Source of the DNA: Muricomes intestini
Lineage (GTDB): Bacteria; Bacillota; Clostridia; Lachnospirales; Lachnospiraceae
Reading direction: 5' to 3'
Length of the DNA stretch: 64,000 nt
NCBI RefSeq assembly: GCF_004346165.1
Contig: NZ_SLZZ01000007.1
Location: 1-64,000, forward strand
Part shown: positions 9,023 through 18,629 of the stretch, one piece after another
How the letters are laid out: each line of letters starts with the position of its first letter
Position numbering within the stretch: the first letter of the stretch is position 1
The notes under the pieces: model-generated
Database searches by the model: none
Seen by the model: only the letters and a program-made list of their open reading frames with translations
Told to the model about the DNA's origin: nothing
Position numbers and translations under genes: made by a program

Positions 9023-10117
9023 TTATTTGGCCTGAATGTATCCTTTTGCCGTCAGTGCCTCTGCACACAGAACTGCACCGCCCGCTGCTCCACGGACCGT
9101 ATTGTGAGACAGACCAACAAATTTATAATCAAACATAGTATCCTCTCTGAGACGGCCGATGGATACGCCCATGCCGCGTTCGTAGTCCACATCCAGTTTC
9201 ACCTGCGGGCGATTGTCATCTTCCAGATACTGGATAAACTGCTTTGGTGCACTGGGAAGCTCTGCCTCCTGGGGAAAGCCTTTGAAATTCACCAGTTTTT
9301 CTATCAGCTGCTCTTTTGTGGGTTTCTTCTCGAAATTAATAAACACTGCCGCTGTATGTCCATTGAACACAGGGACACGGATACACTGACAAGTGATCTT
9401 CGGAAGCTGCGCTTTTACAATCTCTCCATTTTCCACTTTACCCAGCACTCTAAGTGGCTCCTGCTCGCTCTTCTCTTCTTCGCCGCCGATATACGGAATA
9501 ATATTCTCCACCATCTCCGGCCAGTCTTTGAAAGTCTTACCCGCCCCAGAAATTGCCTGATATGTGGTGGCAACCACCTCTTTCGCTCCAAATTCTTTCC
9601 AGGCTGCAAGGCAGGGGGCATAGCTTTGGATAGAACAGTTCGGTTTTACCGCAATAAATCCGCGTGTAGTTCCAAGGCGCTTTTTCTGATCTGCTATGAC
9701 ATCGAAATGCTCTGTGTTAATTTCCGGTACTACCATAGGAACATCCGGTGTCCAGCGGTGAGCACTGTTGTTAGAAACAACCGGTGTCTCGGTCTTCGCG
9801 TACTCTTCCTCAATAGCCTTGATTTCGTCCTTCGTCATATCCACCGCGCTGAACACAAGATCAACGGTATCGGCAACCTTTTTTACTTCATTTACATTCA
9901 ATACAACTAATTTCTTTACACTCTCCGGCATCGGGGTATCCATTTTCCACCTGTCACTCACGGCCTCCTCATAAGTCTTTCCTGCGGAACGTTCACTTGC
10001 AGCCACTGTAACTACCTCAAACCAGGGGTGATTTTCTAGCAGTGAAATAAACCTCTGGCCTACCATACCCGTTGCACCTAAAATACCTGCCCTTAATTTT
10101 TGTTCCATCTTCCTCAT
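9023..10117 (-). CDS. asd: Aspartate-semialdehyde dehydrogenase
   Basis: NADP-dependent reduction of aspartyl phosphate to the semialdehyde, the branch precursor of lysine, threonine and methionine. The fungal/archaeal-like type has about 360 residues; this one has 364. The Rossmann loop is [14 protein letters not shown], and the catalytic Cys lies in [12 protein letters not shown]. The ATG overlaps the argH stop as ATGA, indicating coupling; an internal ATG at 10108 (MEQKLRAG) is an alternative start. With thrC two genes downstream, the operon covers two steps of threonine synthesis. Confidence 0.95.
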   Translation of the reverse strand: MRKMEQKLRAGILGATGMVGQRFISLLENHPWFEVVTVAASERSAGKTYEEAVSDRWKMDTPMPESVKKLVVLNVNEVKKVADTVDLVFSAVDMTKDEIKAIEEEYAKTETPVVSNNSAHRWTPDVPMVVPEINTEHFDVIADQKKRLGTTRGFIAVKPNCSIQSYAPCLAAWKEFGAKEVVATTYQAISGAGKTFKDWPEMVENIIPYIGGEEEKSEQEPLRVLGKVENGEIVKAQLPKITCQCIRVPVFNGHTAAVFINFEKKPTKEQLIEKLVNFKGFPQEAELPSAPKQFIQYLEDDNRPQVKLDVDYERGMGVSIGRLREDTMFDYKFVGLSHNTVRGAAGGAVLCAEALTAKGYIQAK

Positions 10118-11511
10118 TCCTTTCCTACTTCTGTCTCTGCATTTAAGTATGCTTCCTGCACAGCAATTACTTTTTCCATTGCTGTTCTTCCCGGAGCACC
10201 GATAGTACTTCGCATTTCCACGCAGGTCTTCATGCTGATTGCCTCATATATGTCTTCCTCAAAAACCGGTGAGATAGCTTGAAACTCTTCCAGAGACATC
10301 TCATCCAGCGCTATGTTTTTCTCAATACAGTAAAGTACCAGCTGCCCTACGATTCCGTGTGCATCTCTGAAAGGTACACCGTGGTTTACAAGATAATCCG
10401 CCGCATCTGTGGCGTTGGTGAAACCGTGCTTTGCACTGTCTTCCATTCTGCTGTAATTAAAGCCCATGGTGTCCAGCATACCTGTAAACAAAGTGAGACA
10501 GCCTTTCGTCGTATCAATAGCATCAAGTACAAGCTCCTTATCTTCCTGCATATCTTTATTATATGCAAGAGGGATACCTTTCATCGTTGTAAGAAGAGAC
10601 AGCAGTGCAGCATACACCCGCCCCGTCTTTCCGCGGACTAACTCTGCAATATCCGGATTCTTTTTCTGGGGCATAATGCTGCTCCCTGTACTATAGGCAT
10701 CATCTATTTCTACAAACTGATACTCGTTGGAATTCCAAATAATCACTTCCTCAGAAAACCGGCTCAGATGCATCATAATCGTTGACATTGCCGATAACAG
10801 CTCAATCAGATAGTCTCTGTCAGACACAGAATCCATGCTGTTTAAAGTAGGTCCGATAAATCCCAGCAGCTCTGCTGTATATTCCCTGTCCAGCGGATAA
10901 GTTGTCCCTGCCAGCGCGCCTGCACCCAGGGGACAGTAATTCATTCTTTTATAAATGTCTTTCATCCGCAGTCTGTCACGCTTAAACATTTCAAAATATG
11001 CTCCCATATGATGGGCAAGAGTGATGGGCTGTGCCTTCTGTAGGTGGGTAAACCCAGGCATGTAAGACTCGGTGTTTTCCTTCATCAATCGCAAAAGAAC
11101 CTTCAGCAAGTCTTTTAACAACTCGTCCAGCTCCAGAATTTCATCTCTCGTATAAAGCTTCATATCCAATGCCACCTGATCATTGCGGCTTCTGCCTGTA
11201 TGCAGCTTTTTCCCAGGATCGCCGATGCGGTCTATCAGATTTGATTCCACAAAACTATGGATATCCTCATACTCCTCTGTAATCTCAAGGAATCCATTGT
11301 CAACATCTCTTAAGATTCCTTCAAGTCCCTCTATAATCTGTTCTTTTTCTTTCACCGTCAGAATCCCCTGTTTTGCCAGCATTGTCACATGAGCAATACT
11401 GCCGCGGATATCCTGCTTATAAAATCTTTTATCAAATGAAATTGATGCGTTAAAATTGTATACTAACTGGTCCGTTTCTTTCGTGAAACGACCGCCCCAT
11501 AGCTGAGCCAT
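10114..11511 (-). CDS. argH: Argininosuccinate lyase
   Basis: Cleaves argininosuccinate to arginine and fumarate, the last step of arginine synthesis. The 465-residue fumarase/aspartase-superfamily protein carries the signature [12 protein letters not shown] (catalytic Ser loop), [13 protein letters not shown] and [12 protein letters not shown]. Length and N-terminus ([14 protein letters not shown]) match the family exactly. It is first in the leftward operon, behind the promoter at 11549-11577. Its pairing with asd and leuCD rather than argG is less common. Confidence 0.97.
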   Translation of the reverse strand: MAQLWGGRFTKETDQLVYNFNASISFDKRFYKQDIRGSIAHVTMLAKQGILTVKEKEQIIEGLEGILRDVDNGFLEITEEYEDIHSFVESNLIDRIGDPGKKLHTGRSRNDQVALDMKLYTRDEILELDELLKDLLKVLLRLMKENTESYMPGFTHLQKAQPITLAHHMGAYFEMFKRDRLRMKDIYKRMNYCPLGAGALAGTTYPLDREYTAELLGFIGPTLNSMDSVSDRDYLIELLSAMSTIMMHLSRFSEEVIIWNSNEYQFVEIDDAYSTGSSIMPQKKNPDIAELVRGKTGRVYAALLSLLTTMKGIPLAYNKDMQEDKELVLDAIDTTKGCLTLFTGMLDTMGFNYSRMEDSAKHGFTNATDAADYLVNHGVPFRDAHGIVGQLVLYCIEKNIALDEMSLEEFQAISPVFEEDIYEAISMKTCVEMRSTIGAPGRTAMEKVIAVQEAYLNAETEVGKE

Positions 11512-11548
11512 CTTTTTGTCCTCTTTTCCTTATTTACAGTTTCTCATT

Positions 11549-11577
11549 AGTTTACCACAGTGAAGTGCCGATGTCCA
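11549..11577 (-). promoter_or_regulatory. Promoter of the argH-asd-leuCD-thrC operon
   Basis: Minus-strand TGGACA (11572-11577), 17-bp spacer, TAAACT (11549-11554), about 38 bp before the argH start. No T-box or other leader is visible. The -35 lies within the last codons of queH. Confidence 0.6.
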
Positions 11578-11579
11578 CT

Positions 11580-12215
11580 CTAAACTTTATCTCCATGGGC
11601 GGACTGCAGGGAATACTCACATCCACAATAATCCTGCCTGTACAACCCATATTTTTTTGACAGTTCAGTAGACCGCTTATAACCATTCTTCTTTTTAAAA
11701 TCAGACGTCAGATATTTTACTCCATACTCTTCTGCAATCTCCAGCCCGATAGAATTGAGCTTCTGGGCGTTTTTCATGGGGCTGATACTTAAGGTTGTAG
11801 TAAAATAATCAAACCCGCTTTTTACAGCTTGTTCAGCAGTCTCCCTCAAACGTAGTTCATAACACTTAAAGCATCTCGCACCCCCTTCTTTCAAATTTTC
11901 CATCCCCCTGACCATTTCATAAAACCTCTCCCTATCATAATCACCTGCAAGAAAGGATACCGGGTGCTTAAAATGCATATCCCGGATGAGCTTCTGCTGC
12001 TCTGCAAGACGCATATAATATTCACTTTCGGGGTAAATATTGGGATTATAATAAAATATTACGATTTCAAAAAACTCTGACAAATACTCCAGCACATAGC
12101 TGCTGCAGGGCGCACAGCAGCTGTGAAGAAGAAGTCTTGGCACACACTCTTTAGCTTTTAGTGAATCAATCACTTTATCCAGCTCTTTCTGGTAATTTAT
12201 ATTTTGATTATTCAT
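11580..12215 (-). CDS. queH: Epoxyqueuosine reductase QueH
   Basis: Last step of queuosine tRNA modification (epoxyqueuosine to queuosine), the non-orthologous replacement of QueG. The 211 residues belong to the former DUF208. The conserved cysteines are visible: HSCCAPCSSYVLEYL near the N-terminus, ARCFKCYELRLRETA in the middle, and DYCGCEYS at the end; they hold a 4Fe-4S cluster and a metal/redox pair. The start is ATG at 12215 behind GGAAAGG; the longer frame would need TTG. No other queuosine gene is near. Confidence 0.92.
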   Translation of the reverse strand: MNNQNINYQKELDKVIDSLKAKECVPRLLLHSCCAPCSSYVLEYLSEFFEIVIFYYNPNIYPESEYYMRLAEQQKLIRDMHFKHPVSFLAGDYDRERFYEMVRGMENLKEGGARCFKCYELRLRETAEQAVKSGFDYFTTTLSISPMKNAQKLNSIGLEIAEEYGVKYLTSDFKKKNGYKRSTELSKKYGLYRQDYCGCEYSLQSAHGDKV

Positions 12216-12249
12216 CTTATTTCGATACCTTTCCAAAGCGCAATAGCTG

Positions 12250-13608
12250 TTAGTGAATTGCAGATTTCCACTTTACTCTAAGTATTAATATAGTAGAGAT
12301 AAGAGCTGCCCCATAGTTGGAAAAAAGATTTCCCCAGAATACCGCATAATAACTCAGATAGCTTTCCGTTAAAAGTATAAAAATATAACGGAGCAGCCAC
12401 ACCCTGAGAATACTCATCACTAGGGTGATCCTGGTCTTTCCGAGTCCGATAAACGCTCCCTGTTCCACCATAGCAATTCCAAAGCCAATGACGGAATATG
12501 TATAAATGTGAAGTGCTTTGTTGGCCACGGATAGAACCTCTGGTTTTCTTGTAAACAACACCGTCAAATGAGATGACGAGGGGACAATAATTGCAATAAG
12601 CAGAGCGGCTGTTACAGCACTGACGATACAGCCCACCAGACATGCATGTTTTGCCCTTTTTGGCTGTCCTGCACCTATATTCATGCTTACCATTGTAGTA
12701 ACTGCGGAGCCAAAAGAGGCCGGCAGAATAAAGCAGACAGAAGTAATATTGTTAGCAATTCCTTGTCCATTCAAGATGATTGCCCCGTATTTTTCCACTT
12801 CAGTATTAATCAGAAAGAATCCTAAGTTCAACATCAGATTCGAAAGCATGGACGGAAATCCTATAAAAAGTAACTTTTTGATAATCTCTTTTTCAAAATG
12901 AAATCCTTTAAATTCCAATCTTTCGCCCTTCTCGCTGACAAACAATTCGTAGAACATCCACACGGTAATCAAAATGTTCGAAGCCAGAGAGGCCATAACA
13001 GAACCGACCAGTCCCCATGAAAACAGCCCTACAAATAATGCATTGAATAGAATCTTCAAAATCAACATAATCAACATACGTATAAAGGAATCTTCCGGCT
13101 TGCCGTTGGCATTTTTTATTGCATTGTAGATAGATTCCAAAAATGAGAATGGGATAACCAATGCATTTAAAGAAATATATATCAGAACATTATGGGCAAT
13201 ATCTGCATTTACATGACCTGACAGGACAAATCCTACCACTACCAGGATCGGTGCAAGAATAAATCCAAGTATAAAAGCAAAAATAATCAGCTGGACTGTT
13301 GTCCTCCTGCTTTCTTCAAAATCACCTCTTCCATTGCATTGCCCGATGATTGCCATTCCTGCAGCACTTAAGCCCTGAGCCAATGCGGTCATCATATTTA
13401 CAACCGGAGTGCAGTAAGTTACCGCGCTGGCAGCTGTTGTGCCGACCAGATTATTTAAAAACAATCCGTCCATAACAGGTATCAGAGATTGTACTGCCCC
13501 CATCATCAGCGTCGGGAGCGATAACATCAAAATTGTGGGCAGCGCATTGCCGTTTAGTATCCTCTCTCTTCGCTGTTCCATAGTCTGGCTTAAAAATTTA
13601 ACCTTCAT
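12250..13608 (-). CDS. MATE family efflux transporter
   Basis: Cation-coupled multidrug/toxin exporter family, 452 residues with about 12 transmembrane helices in two homologous halves (MatE repeats starting near residues 25 and 245). Recognisable are PTLMMGAVQSLIPVMDGLFLN at the N-terminus and PASFGSAVTTMVSMNIGAGQ in the second half. Substrate cannot be read from sequence. AGGAG lies eight bases before the ATG. It is divergent from the ABC importer, and only 34 bp separate it from queH downstream. Confidence 0.92.
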   Translation of the reverse strand: MKVKFLSQTMEQRRERILNGNALPTILMLSLPTLMMGAVQSLIPVMDGLFLNNLVGTTAASAVTYCTPVVNMMTALAQGLSAAGMAIIGQCNGRGDFEESRRTTVQLIIFAFILGFILAPILVVVGFVLSGHVNADIAHNVLIYISLNALVIPFSFLESIYNAIKNANGKPEDSFIRMLIMLILKILFNALFVGLFSWGLVGSVMASLASNILITVWMFYELFVSEKGERLEFKGFHFEKEIIKKLLFIGFPSMLSNLMLNLGFFLINTEVEKYGAIILNGQGIANNITSVCFILPASFGSAVTTMVSMNIGAGQPKRAKHACLVGCIVSAVTAALLIAIIVPSSSHLTVLFTRKPEVLSVANKALHIYTYSVIGFGIAMVEQGAFIGLGKTRITLVMSILRVWLLRYIFILLTESYLSYYAVFWGNLFSNYGAALISTILILRVKWKSAIH

Positions 13609-13752
13609 TAATTTATCTCCTACTTATCTATATCAGTCTACTACAAAATATTACGCCCCACTTTATTTTTTGTCAATGAAACAAGAACCGTTATTCACTC
13701 ATCTACTCTTTTTTCATAAACTAACTATATACTTGTCGAATGGAGTGTCTGC

Positions 13753-14520
13753 ATGGAACCTGTACTTGAGTTAAAAAATATAAGTTATGCGTATCACACA
13801 TTAGATGGAGAAACCAAAACACTGACGGATATCTCATTTTCCGTCGCCTCCGGCGAATTTGTTGCCATTGTCGGGCCCTCCGGATGTGGTAAGTCTACCC
13901 TGCTCTCTATTATATCCGGCCTGTTAGAACCGGAAAAGGGGCTTATAAAGATGAACGGAAAATATACCGGGGAAAACTCCATGAATATTGGTTATATGCT
14001 GCAGCATGATTACCTTTTTGAATGGCGAACTGTTTATAAAAATGTCCTGCTGGGACTGGAAATCCAGCACATGCTCTCCGCTAAGTCCCGGACAAAAGCA
14101 ATGGATTTATTAGAAACGTACGGACTAAAGCAATTTGCGAATTCCAAACCTTCAGAATTGTCAGGCGGCATGAGACAGCGGGCAGCTCTGATTAGAACGC
14201 TTGTGCTGGACCCGGACATTTTGCTTTTAGATGAGCCTTTTTCCTCCCTGGATTATCAAAACCGCCTTTTTGCAGCCGATGATATAGGACAGATTATACG
14301 AAGCACGCAAAAGACAGCACTGTTAGTGACTCACGACTTGTCCGAAGCAGTGAGCCTGGCTGACCGGGTCATCATTCTTACAAACCGTCCGGCATCTATT
14401 TCTAAAATTGTCCCTATCACTTTCGACTTGGAAAAAGACACTCCCCTGCATAGGAGGAATGCTCCGGAATTCAAGAATTATTTTAATACTATATGGGAGG
14501 AGTTGAACCAAAATGAGTGA
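13753..14520 (+). CDS. ABC transporter ATP-binding protein (TauB/SsuB/ThiZ type)
   Basis: 255-residue nucleotide-binding subunit of an importer in the nitrate/sulfonate/thiamine-precursor group. Walker A GPSGCGKST, Q-loop YMLQHDYLFEW, signature LSGGMRQRAALIR, Walker B DILLLDEPFSSLD and the H-loop LLVTHDLSEA are all intact. Start ATG behind GGAGTG. It overlaps the permease by 8 bp. No substrate-binding protein, biotin-type S component or riboswitch is adjacent, so the substrate (sulfonate, nitrate, pyrimidine precursor or other) is open. Confidence 0.93.
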   Translation: MEPVLELKNISYAYHTLDGETKTLTDISFSVASGEFVAIVGPSGCGKSTLLSIISGLLEPEKGLIKMNGKYTGENSMNIGYMLQHDYLFEWRTVYKNVLLGLEIQHMLSAKSRTKAMDLLETYGLKQFANSKPSELSGGMRQRAALIRTLVLDPDILLLDEPFSSLDYQNRLFAADDIGQIIRSTQKTALLVTHDLSEAVSLADRVIILTNRPASISKIVPITFDLEKDTPLHRRNAPEFKNYFNTIWEELNQNE

Positions 14521-15310
14521 AATATCTGTTGGACAACAAAGTTACCTGAATAGCCACAAACGCCACAAAAGGATTGTTCGGGTTTCCCGGGTTGCAATCC
14601 TTTTAAGCTTTTTATTTCTCTGGGAGTTTACAGCAAATGTAGGCTTGATTGATTCCTTTATCTTCAGCAGCCCTTCGAAAATTGCATTATGCTTCTGGGA
14701 CATGGTTCTGGATAAAACAATCTTTTTGCATATCTGGACTACATTGTATGAAACCATTGTGAGTTTTCTGCTTGTTACCCTTACCGGTATTCTGCTTGCC
14801 GTAGCTCTCTGGTGCAGTGAAAAGCTCTCAGAAATACTAGATCCTTATCTTGTCGTGCTGAACAGCCTTCCGAAGTCTGCTCTGGCTCCGCTATTAATTG
14901 TATGGCTGGGAGCCAATCCGGCCACGATCATTGTAGCCGGCATGTCAGTAGCAATCTTTGGCAGTATTTTAAGCTTATATACCAGTTTTGCAACGGTAGA
15001 TAAAGAGAAAATCAAACTGATCTACACCCTGCGGGGAAACAAATGGCACGCACTCACAAAAGCTGTGCTGCCCAACTCCATCCCGGCAATTATCAGCAAT
15101 ATGAAGGTCAACATAGGGCTGTGCCTGGTAGGTGTGGTTATCGGAGAATTCCTGGCTGCAAGAAATGGACTGGGATATCTGATTATTTATTCAAGCCAGG
15201 TGTTTAAAATGGATTGGCTGCTGATGAGCATCGTTCTGCTATGTATTATGGCGATGGGACTCTATTCGTTGATCAACTTGCTGGAAAAGGTTTACCAAAA
15301 GAAAATCTGA
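14513..15310 (+). CDS. ABC transporter permease (TauC/SsuC type)
   Basis: Membrane partner of the preceding ATPase, 265 residues and about six helices. The EAA loop that contacts the ATPase is visible around TLRGNKWHALTKAVLPNSIPAI, and GVVIGEFLAARNGLGYLIIYSSQVF is the typical C-terminal signature of this permease group. A terminator (15330-15358) follows directly, so the operon holds only these two genes and the binding protein must be encoded elsewhere or lost. Confidence 0.92.
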   Translation: MSEISVGQQSYLNSHKRHKRIVRVSRVAILLSFLFLWEFTANVGLIDSFIFSSPSKIALCFWDMVLDKTIFLHIWTTLYETIVSFLLVTLTGILLAVALWCSEKLSEILDPYLVVLNSLPKSALAPLLIVWLGANPATIIVAGMSVAIFGSILSLYTSFATVDKEKIKLIYTLRGNKWHALTKAVLPNSIPAIISNMKVNIGLCLVGVVIGEFLAARNGLGYLIIYSSQVFKMDWLLMSIVLLCIMAMGLYSLINLLEKVYQKKI

Positions 15311-15329
15311 ATAAAAATGTCAGAAACAG

Positions 15330-15358
15330 GCGGGTGAATTTTCACCCGCTCTTTCTTT
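15330..15358 (+). terminator. Terminator of the ABC importer operon
   Basis: Hairpin GCGGGTGAA/TTCACCCGC with a two-base centre, followed by TCTTTCTTTT. Confidence 0.85.
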
Positions 15359-15378
15359 TCAAAACGCAAATAAGGACT

Positions 15379-16290
15379 TTAATTCTGCCACTGAAAATAT
15401 TCTTTTCCGAACATAATATCCTCATCTACCCGTGTTTTTAGTTCCTCCACAGAAGTAAACTTTTCCTCCGGGCGCTCAAAGGCACAGAATTCTACTGTGA
15501 TAGATTTCCCATAGGCATTCCCTTTATATTCAAAGGCAAACACCTCCAAAAGCGGTCTCATCTCATCCGTCACCGTGGGCTTTACTCCTACATTTCCAAT
15601 ACCGTGGAAACACTTCCCGTCCACCCATACTCTGCAGGCATAAACACCGAAACGGGGGATAATCTTCCTGTCTGCCGGTACAATATTCATGGTGGGGAAC
15701 CCTAATGTCCGTCCCAGATGCTTTCCATGTTCCACCACACCTGACATGTGGTAAGAATATCCAAGAAGAAAATTTGCCAGTTCCACATTCCCTTCTTTAA
15801 GTGCTTCCCGCACATAGGTGCTGCTAATTTCTCTGTTCTGGAATAATTCTTTATCCAGTACCTTTAGCTGATAGTTATATTTGGGGGCATATTCTGCCAG
15901 CATCTTCACGTCCCCGCGTTTTTTATAACCAAAATGGAAATCGGTTCCTACAACAACATAGGATACATGGAGCTTTTCTGCCAGAATTTTCTCAATAAAA
16001 ACTTCTGCTTTCATTTCTCTGATATCCTTTGTAAAAGGACATTCTATCATGCAGTCGACTTTAGTTTCCAGATGCTGCCTGCGCTCCTGATTGGTCAACA
16101 GAGTATCTTTATTTATATCAAATGCAAATACAACACTTTTTACATGTTCTTCCTGGGCAAATCTTTGTATACTTTGAATTAGTTTTTGATGTCCCCTGTG
16201 AAGGCTGTCAAACTTTCCAAGGGTTACTGCTGTTCTCTCCAATCCCTTATAGGAATTGATGTCCGTATAATACTGCATATCTATCCTCAC
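15379..16290 (-). CDS. ribF: Bifunctional riboflavin kinase/FAD synthetase
   Basis: Makes FMN and FAD from riboflavin. 303 residues: an N-terminal nucleotidyltransferase domain (TLGKFDSLHRGHQKLI; VVGTDFHFGYKKRG; ISSTYVREALKEG) and a C-terminal flavokinase barrel (HLGRTLGFPTMNI; GVYACRVWVDG). The usual GKFDGxHxGH motif reads GKFDSLHRGH. The length fits the family. It ends the rimP-nusA-infB-truB operon, 5 bp after truB, as in many Firmicutes. Confidence 0.95.
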   Translation of the reverse strand: MRIDMQYYTDINSYKGLERTAVTLGKFDSLHRGHQKLIQSIQRFAQEEHVKSVVFAFDINKDTLLTNQERRQHLETKVDCMIECPFTKDIREMKAEVFIEKILAEKLHVSYVVVGTDFHFGYKKRGDVKMLAEYAPKYNYQLKVLDKELFQNREISSTYVREALKEGNVELANFLLGYSYHMSGVVEHGKHLGRTLGFPTMNIVPADRKIIPRFGVYACRVWVDGKCFHGIGNVGVKPTVTDEMRPLLEVFAFEYKGNAYGKSITVEFCAFERPEEKFTSVEELKTRVDEDIMFGKEYFQWQN

Positions 16291-16295
16291 TACAC

Positions 16296-17210
16296 TTATT
16301 TTTTAGAAGGAGAAAAAAACATTTTTCCAAGCCTGTACTCTCCTTTGGATATATTATAATGATAAATACCTATAAATGTTTTCTCTTCATCGTATATTCT
16401 GACTCTTTCTCCCTCAGAAACAGTCTTTTTCTTTGTCATGTATTCCGGCTTAAGGGGATTTCCATTGCAGGCATAAGTCCAGTATTCGTCTGCTACTGTA
16501 AGTGACGGCAATTCAGAAAACATGGCATCAGTGGGAACAATCACCTCTGAAAGTTTTCCTGTCTCTTTCAAATTCTCCACCTGTGCCAGTCTCAGGCTAT
16601 CTTTGAGCTCAAAGCGTCCCACCTTTGTCCGCAGTAATGCTTCCATACACCCGCCCGCTCCCAGGTCCTGTCCTATGTCATGGCACAAAGTCCTGATATA
16701 AGTTCCTTTGGAGCACTTTACTTCCATAGAAATCCTGGGAAGCTCTATCCTGTCTATGGTGATATCAAAAATCTGAACCAATCTTTTCTTCCGCTCTACT
16801 TCAATTCCTTCTCTGGCAAGCTCATATAATTTTCTTCCCTTTACTTTTAATGCAGAATACATCGGCGGAAGCTGTTCATATTCCCCGATGTATCCTTGTA
16901 TACATTCTTTTATATAGCTTTCTGTCAGGGAAGAAGTGTCCCTTTCCTCCAGAACCCTTCCTGTTATATCCTGGGTATCCGTTGTCTTTCCCAGCAAAAG
17001 GACGGCCTCATAGATCTTATTTTTTTCAGTCAGCATATCACACAGTCTAGTCGCTCTCCCCAGACAAACAGGGAGAACCCCTTCTGCATCAGGATCCAGA
17101 GTTCCTGTGTGCCCTATCTTTTTCTGCCCCAGAATCCCCCGGAGCTTTGCTACCACATCATGGGAGGTATATCCTTTTTCCTTATATATATTAATAATAC
17201 CATTTATCAT
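16296..17210 (-). CDS. truB: tRNA pseudouridine-55 synthase
   Basis: Forms pseudouridine 55 in the T-loop of tRNAs. The catalytic Asp lies in KIGHTGTLDPDAEGVLPV; the N-terminus INIYKEKGYTSHDVV and the SKGTYIRTLCHDIGQDLG block are diagnostic. The 304 residues include a short C-terminal PUA-like tail. It lies three bases downstream of nrnA and five upstream of ribF, within the rimP operon. Confidence 0.97.
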   Translation of the reverse strand: MINGIINIYKEKGYTSHDVVAKLRGILGQKKIGHTGTLDPDAEGVLPVCLGRATRLCDMLTEKNKIYEAVLLLGKTTDTQDITGRVLEERDTSSLTESYIKECIQGYIGEYEQLPPMYSALKVKGRKLYELAREGIEVERKKRLVQIFDITIDRIELPRISMEVKCSKGTYIRTLCHDIGQDLGAGGCMEALLRTKVGRFELKDSLRLAQVENLKETGKLSEVIVPTDAMFSELPSLTVADEYWTYACNGNPLKPEYMTKKKTVSEGERVRIYDEEKTFIGIYHYNISKGEYRLGKMFFSPSKK

Positions 17211-17213
17211 AAA

Positions 17214-18167
17214 TTAAATTCCTTTTAAGGAGAGCTGTGCACATACGTTATTAATCACATCATGGCTGGTGCCCTTCATGGTAAATCCGGCGGCTCTTTT
17301 GTGACCGCCTCCCCCAAAATACTGTGCCACCGTGCTGACATCCACTTTTCCTTTGGAGCGCAGACTAACTTTGAATTGCTGAGTATCCAGCTCATACATA
17401 AATATAGCTACTTCTACCCCTTGTGTCAGCCGAAGCTGGCTGACAATACCTTCCAGGTCACTTGGCTTCGCCCTGTAGAATTCCATCTCGCCCTTGCTGA
17501 CAGAAGACACAATGCACTGTTTGTCCAAAATCAATATGCTCTCAAGCAGTGCTCTCCCCAAGATCTGGTTCTGTATATAGGTCTTCTCATAGTATGTTTT
17601 ATCAATAATTTCATTTCCATCAATGCCTTTTCGCATAAGCTCTGCTGCAATCTCCATTGTTTCCGGGGAAGTACAGGAATACTGAAATACTCCGGTGTCA
17701 TGGATGATTCCCATGTAAAGTGCTTCTGCCGTGTGGAGATTAATTTTTTCTTTGTCCAGCAATCTATATACCATCTCTGCTGTGGAGCTGGCTTCCGAAT
17801 CAATGTAGTTTTCATCTGCAAAAGCCTGATTACTCACGTGGTGGTCAATACAGAGGGTATGCCCTGCTGCCCTGAAGAGAGGCTCTGAAAAACCAAGACG
17901 GGCTGCATCACCGCAGTCCAGACAGATAAACAAATCATATTGTTTATCTGCCGGTATACAGTGTTTTACCTCATCTGCCCTGTGAATCATCATGTAAGCC
18001 TCCGGGACCTCTTCCAGATACACATCAATCTCTCTGTCCGGATACTGCTCTTTTAGATAAATATACAGACCAAGATTTGATCCCACGCAGTCTCCATCCG
18101 GGTGCACATGCCCGCCCAGCGCAATAGTTTTTCTTTCCTGAAGAACATCGGATAATTGTATACTCAT
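17214..18167 (-). CDS. nrnA: DHH-family oligoribonuclease/pAp phosphatase NrnA
   Basis: Degrades 2-5 nt RNAs and dephosphorylates pAp (known role of Bacillus NrnA). 317 residues. DHH-domain motifs: LGGHVHPDGDCVGSNLGL, LFICLDCGDA, CIDHHVSN. The DHHA1 domain ends with QYFGGGGHKRAAGFTM. GAGGAA places the start at 18167 (MSIQLSDVL) rather than the upstream ATG at 18182. It lies between rbfA and truB, the conserved place for this gene, with a degenerate hairpin repeat just upstream. Confidence 0.94.
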   Translation of the reverse strand: MSIQLSDVLQERKTIALGGHVHPDGDCVGSNLGLYIYLKEQYPDREIDVYLEEVPEAYMMIHRADEVKHCIPADKQYDLFICLDCGDAARLGFSEPLFRAAGHTLCIDHHVSNQAFADENYIDSEASSTAEMVYRLLDKEKINLHTAEALYMGIIHDTGVFQYSCTSPETMEIAAELMRKGIDGNEIIDKTYYEKTYIQNQILGRALLESILILDKQCIVSSVSKGEMEFYRAKPSDLEGIVSQLRLTQGVEVAIFMYELDTQQFKVSLRSKGKVDVSTVAQYFGGGGHKRAAGFTMKGTSHDVINNVCAQLSLKGI

Positions 18168-18192
18168 ATAATTATTCCTCATCTTTCAAATC

Positions 18193-18233
18193 GTAACAGT
18201 TCAGCCTTTAGCTTAATTCCGCCGTGCTGTTAC
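18193..18233. repeat. Degenerate TAACAGTTCAGCC hairpin repeat
   Basis: GTAACAGTTCAGCC on the left and CTGTTAC on the right flank a decayed centre. The right arm contains the rbfA stop codon, so the element overlaps the 3' end of rbfA in the rbfA-nrnA gap. Confidence 0.6.
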
Positions 18234-18589
18234 TTCAAATCTCGGGTCAGCTCGTCAATTTTTTTGCTCATGTTCACTCCGTATTCAATGGACTGATCCA
18301 TGATAAACTTAATTTCCGGGGTGTTTCTCATATTAATTGTTCTCGCCAGCTCACGTCTGATATAACCTTCCGCGCTCTGAAGTCCTTTGATAGTATCCTC
18401 CTGAGCCTTTTTATCCCCCAGCACGCTGATATATGCTTTGCAGGTTTTCAGGTCGGGAGCCACCTCCACAGCCACGACGGATGTCATAGGAGCAACACGC
18501 GGGTCTTTGATCCCTCCGCGCAAAATGCTGCTCAATTCACGCTGAACCTCTGTGTTGATTCTTGTATTTTTAATGCTGTTTTTCCTCAT
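18230..18589 (-). CDS. rbfA: 30S ribosome-binding factor RbfA
   Basis: Single KH-like domain protein that helps mature 16S rRNA in the 30S subunit. 119 residues, the usual size; IKNTRINTEVQRELSSIL and GIKDPRVAPMTSVVAVE are the conserved N-terminal blocks, and YISVLGDKK follows. AAGGAG six bases before 18589 (MRKNSIKNTR) sets the start; the upstream ATG overlaps that ribosome site. It is placed after infB, as in most bacteria. Confidence 0.95.
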   Translation of the reverse strand: MRKNSIKNTRINTEVQRELSSILRGGIKDPRVAPMTSVVAVEVAPDLKTCKAYISVLGDKKAQEDTIKGLQSAEGYIRRELARTINMRNTPEIKFIMDQSIEYGVNMSKKIDELTRDLK

Positions 18590-18629
18590 AAACTTCTCCT
18601 TCATACAACCGCTGTCATCTCTGCGGTTA

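Noticed and set aside
8900-9910. 336-codon open frame on the plus strand
   Set aside because: It lies antisense to asd, a gene with clear motifs and operon overlaps; its composition is that of a shadow frame and no ribosome binding site is present.
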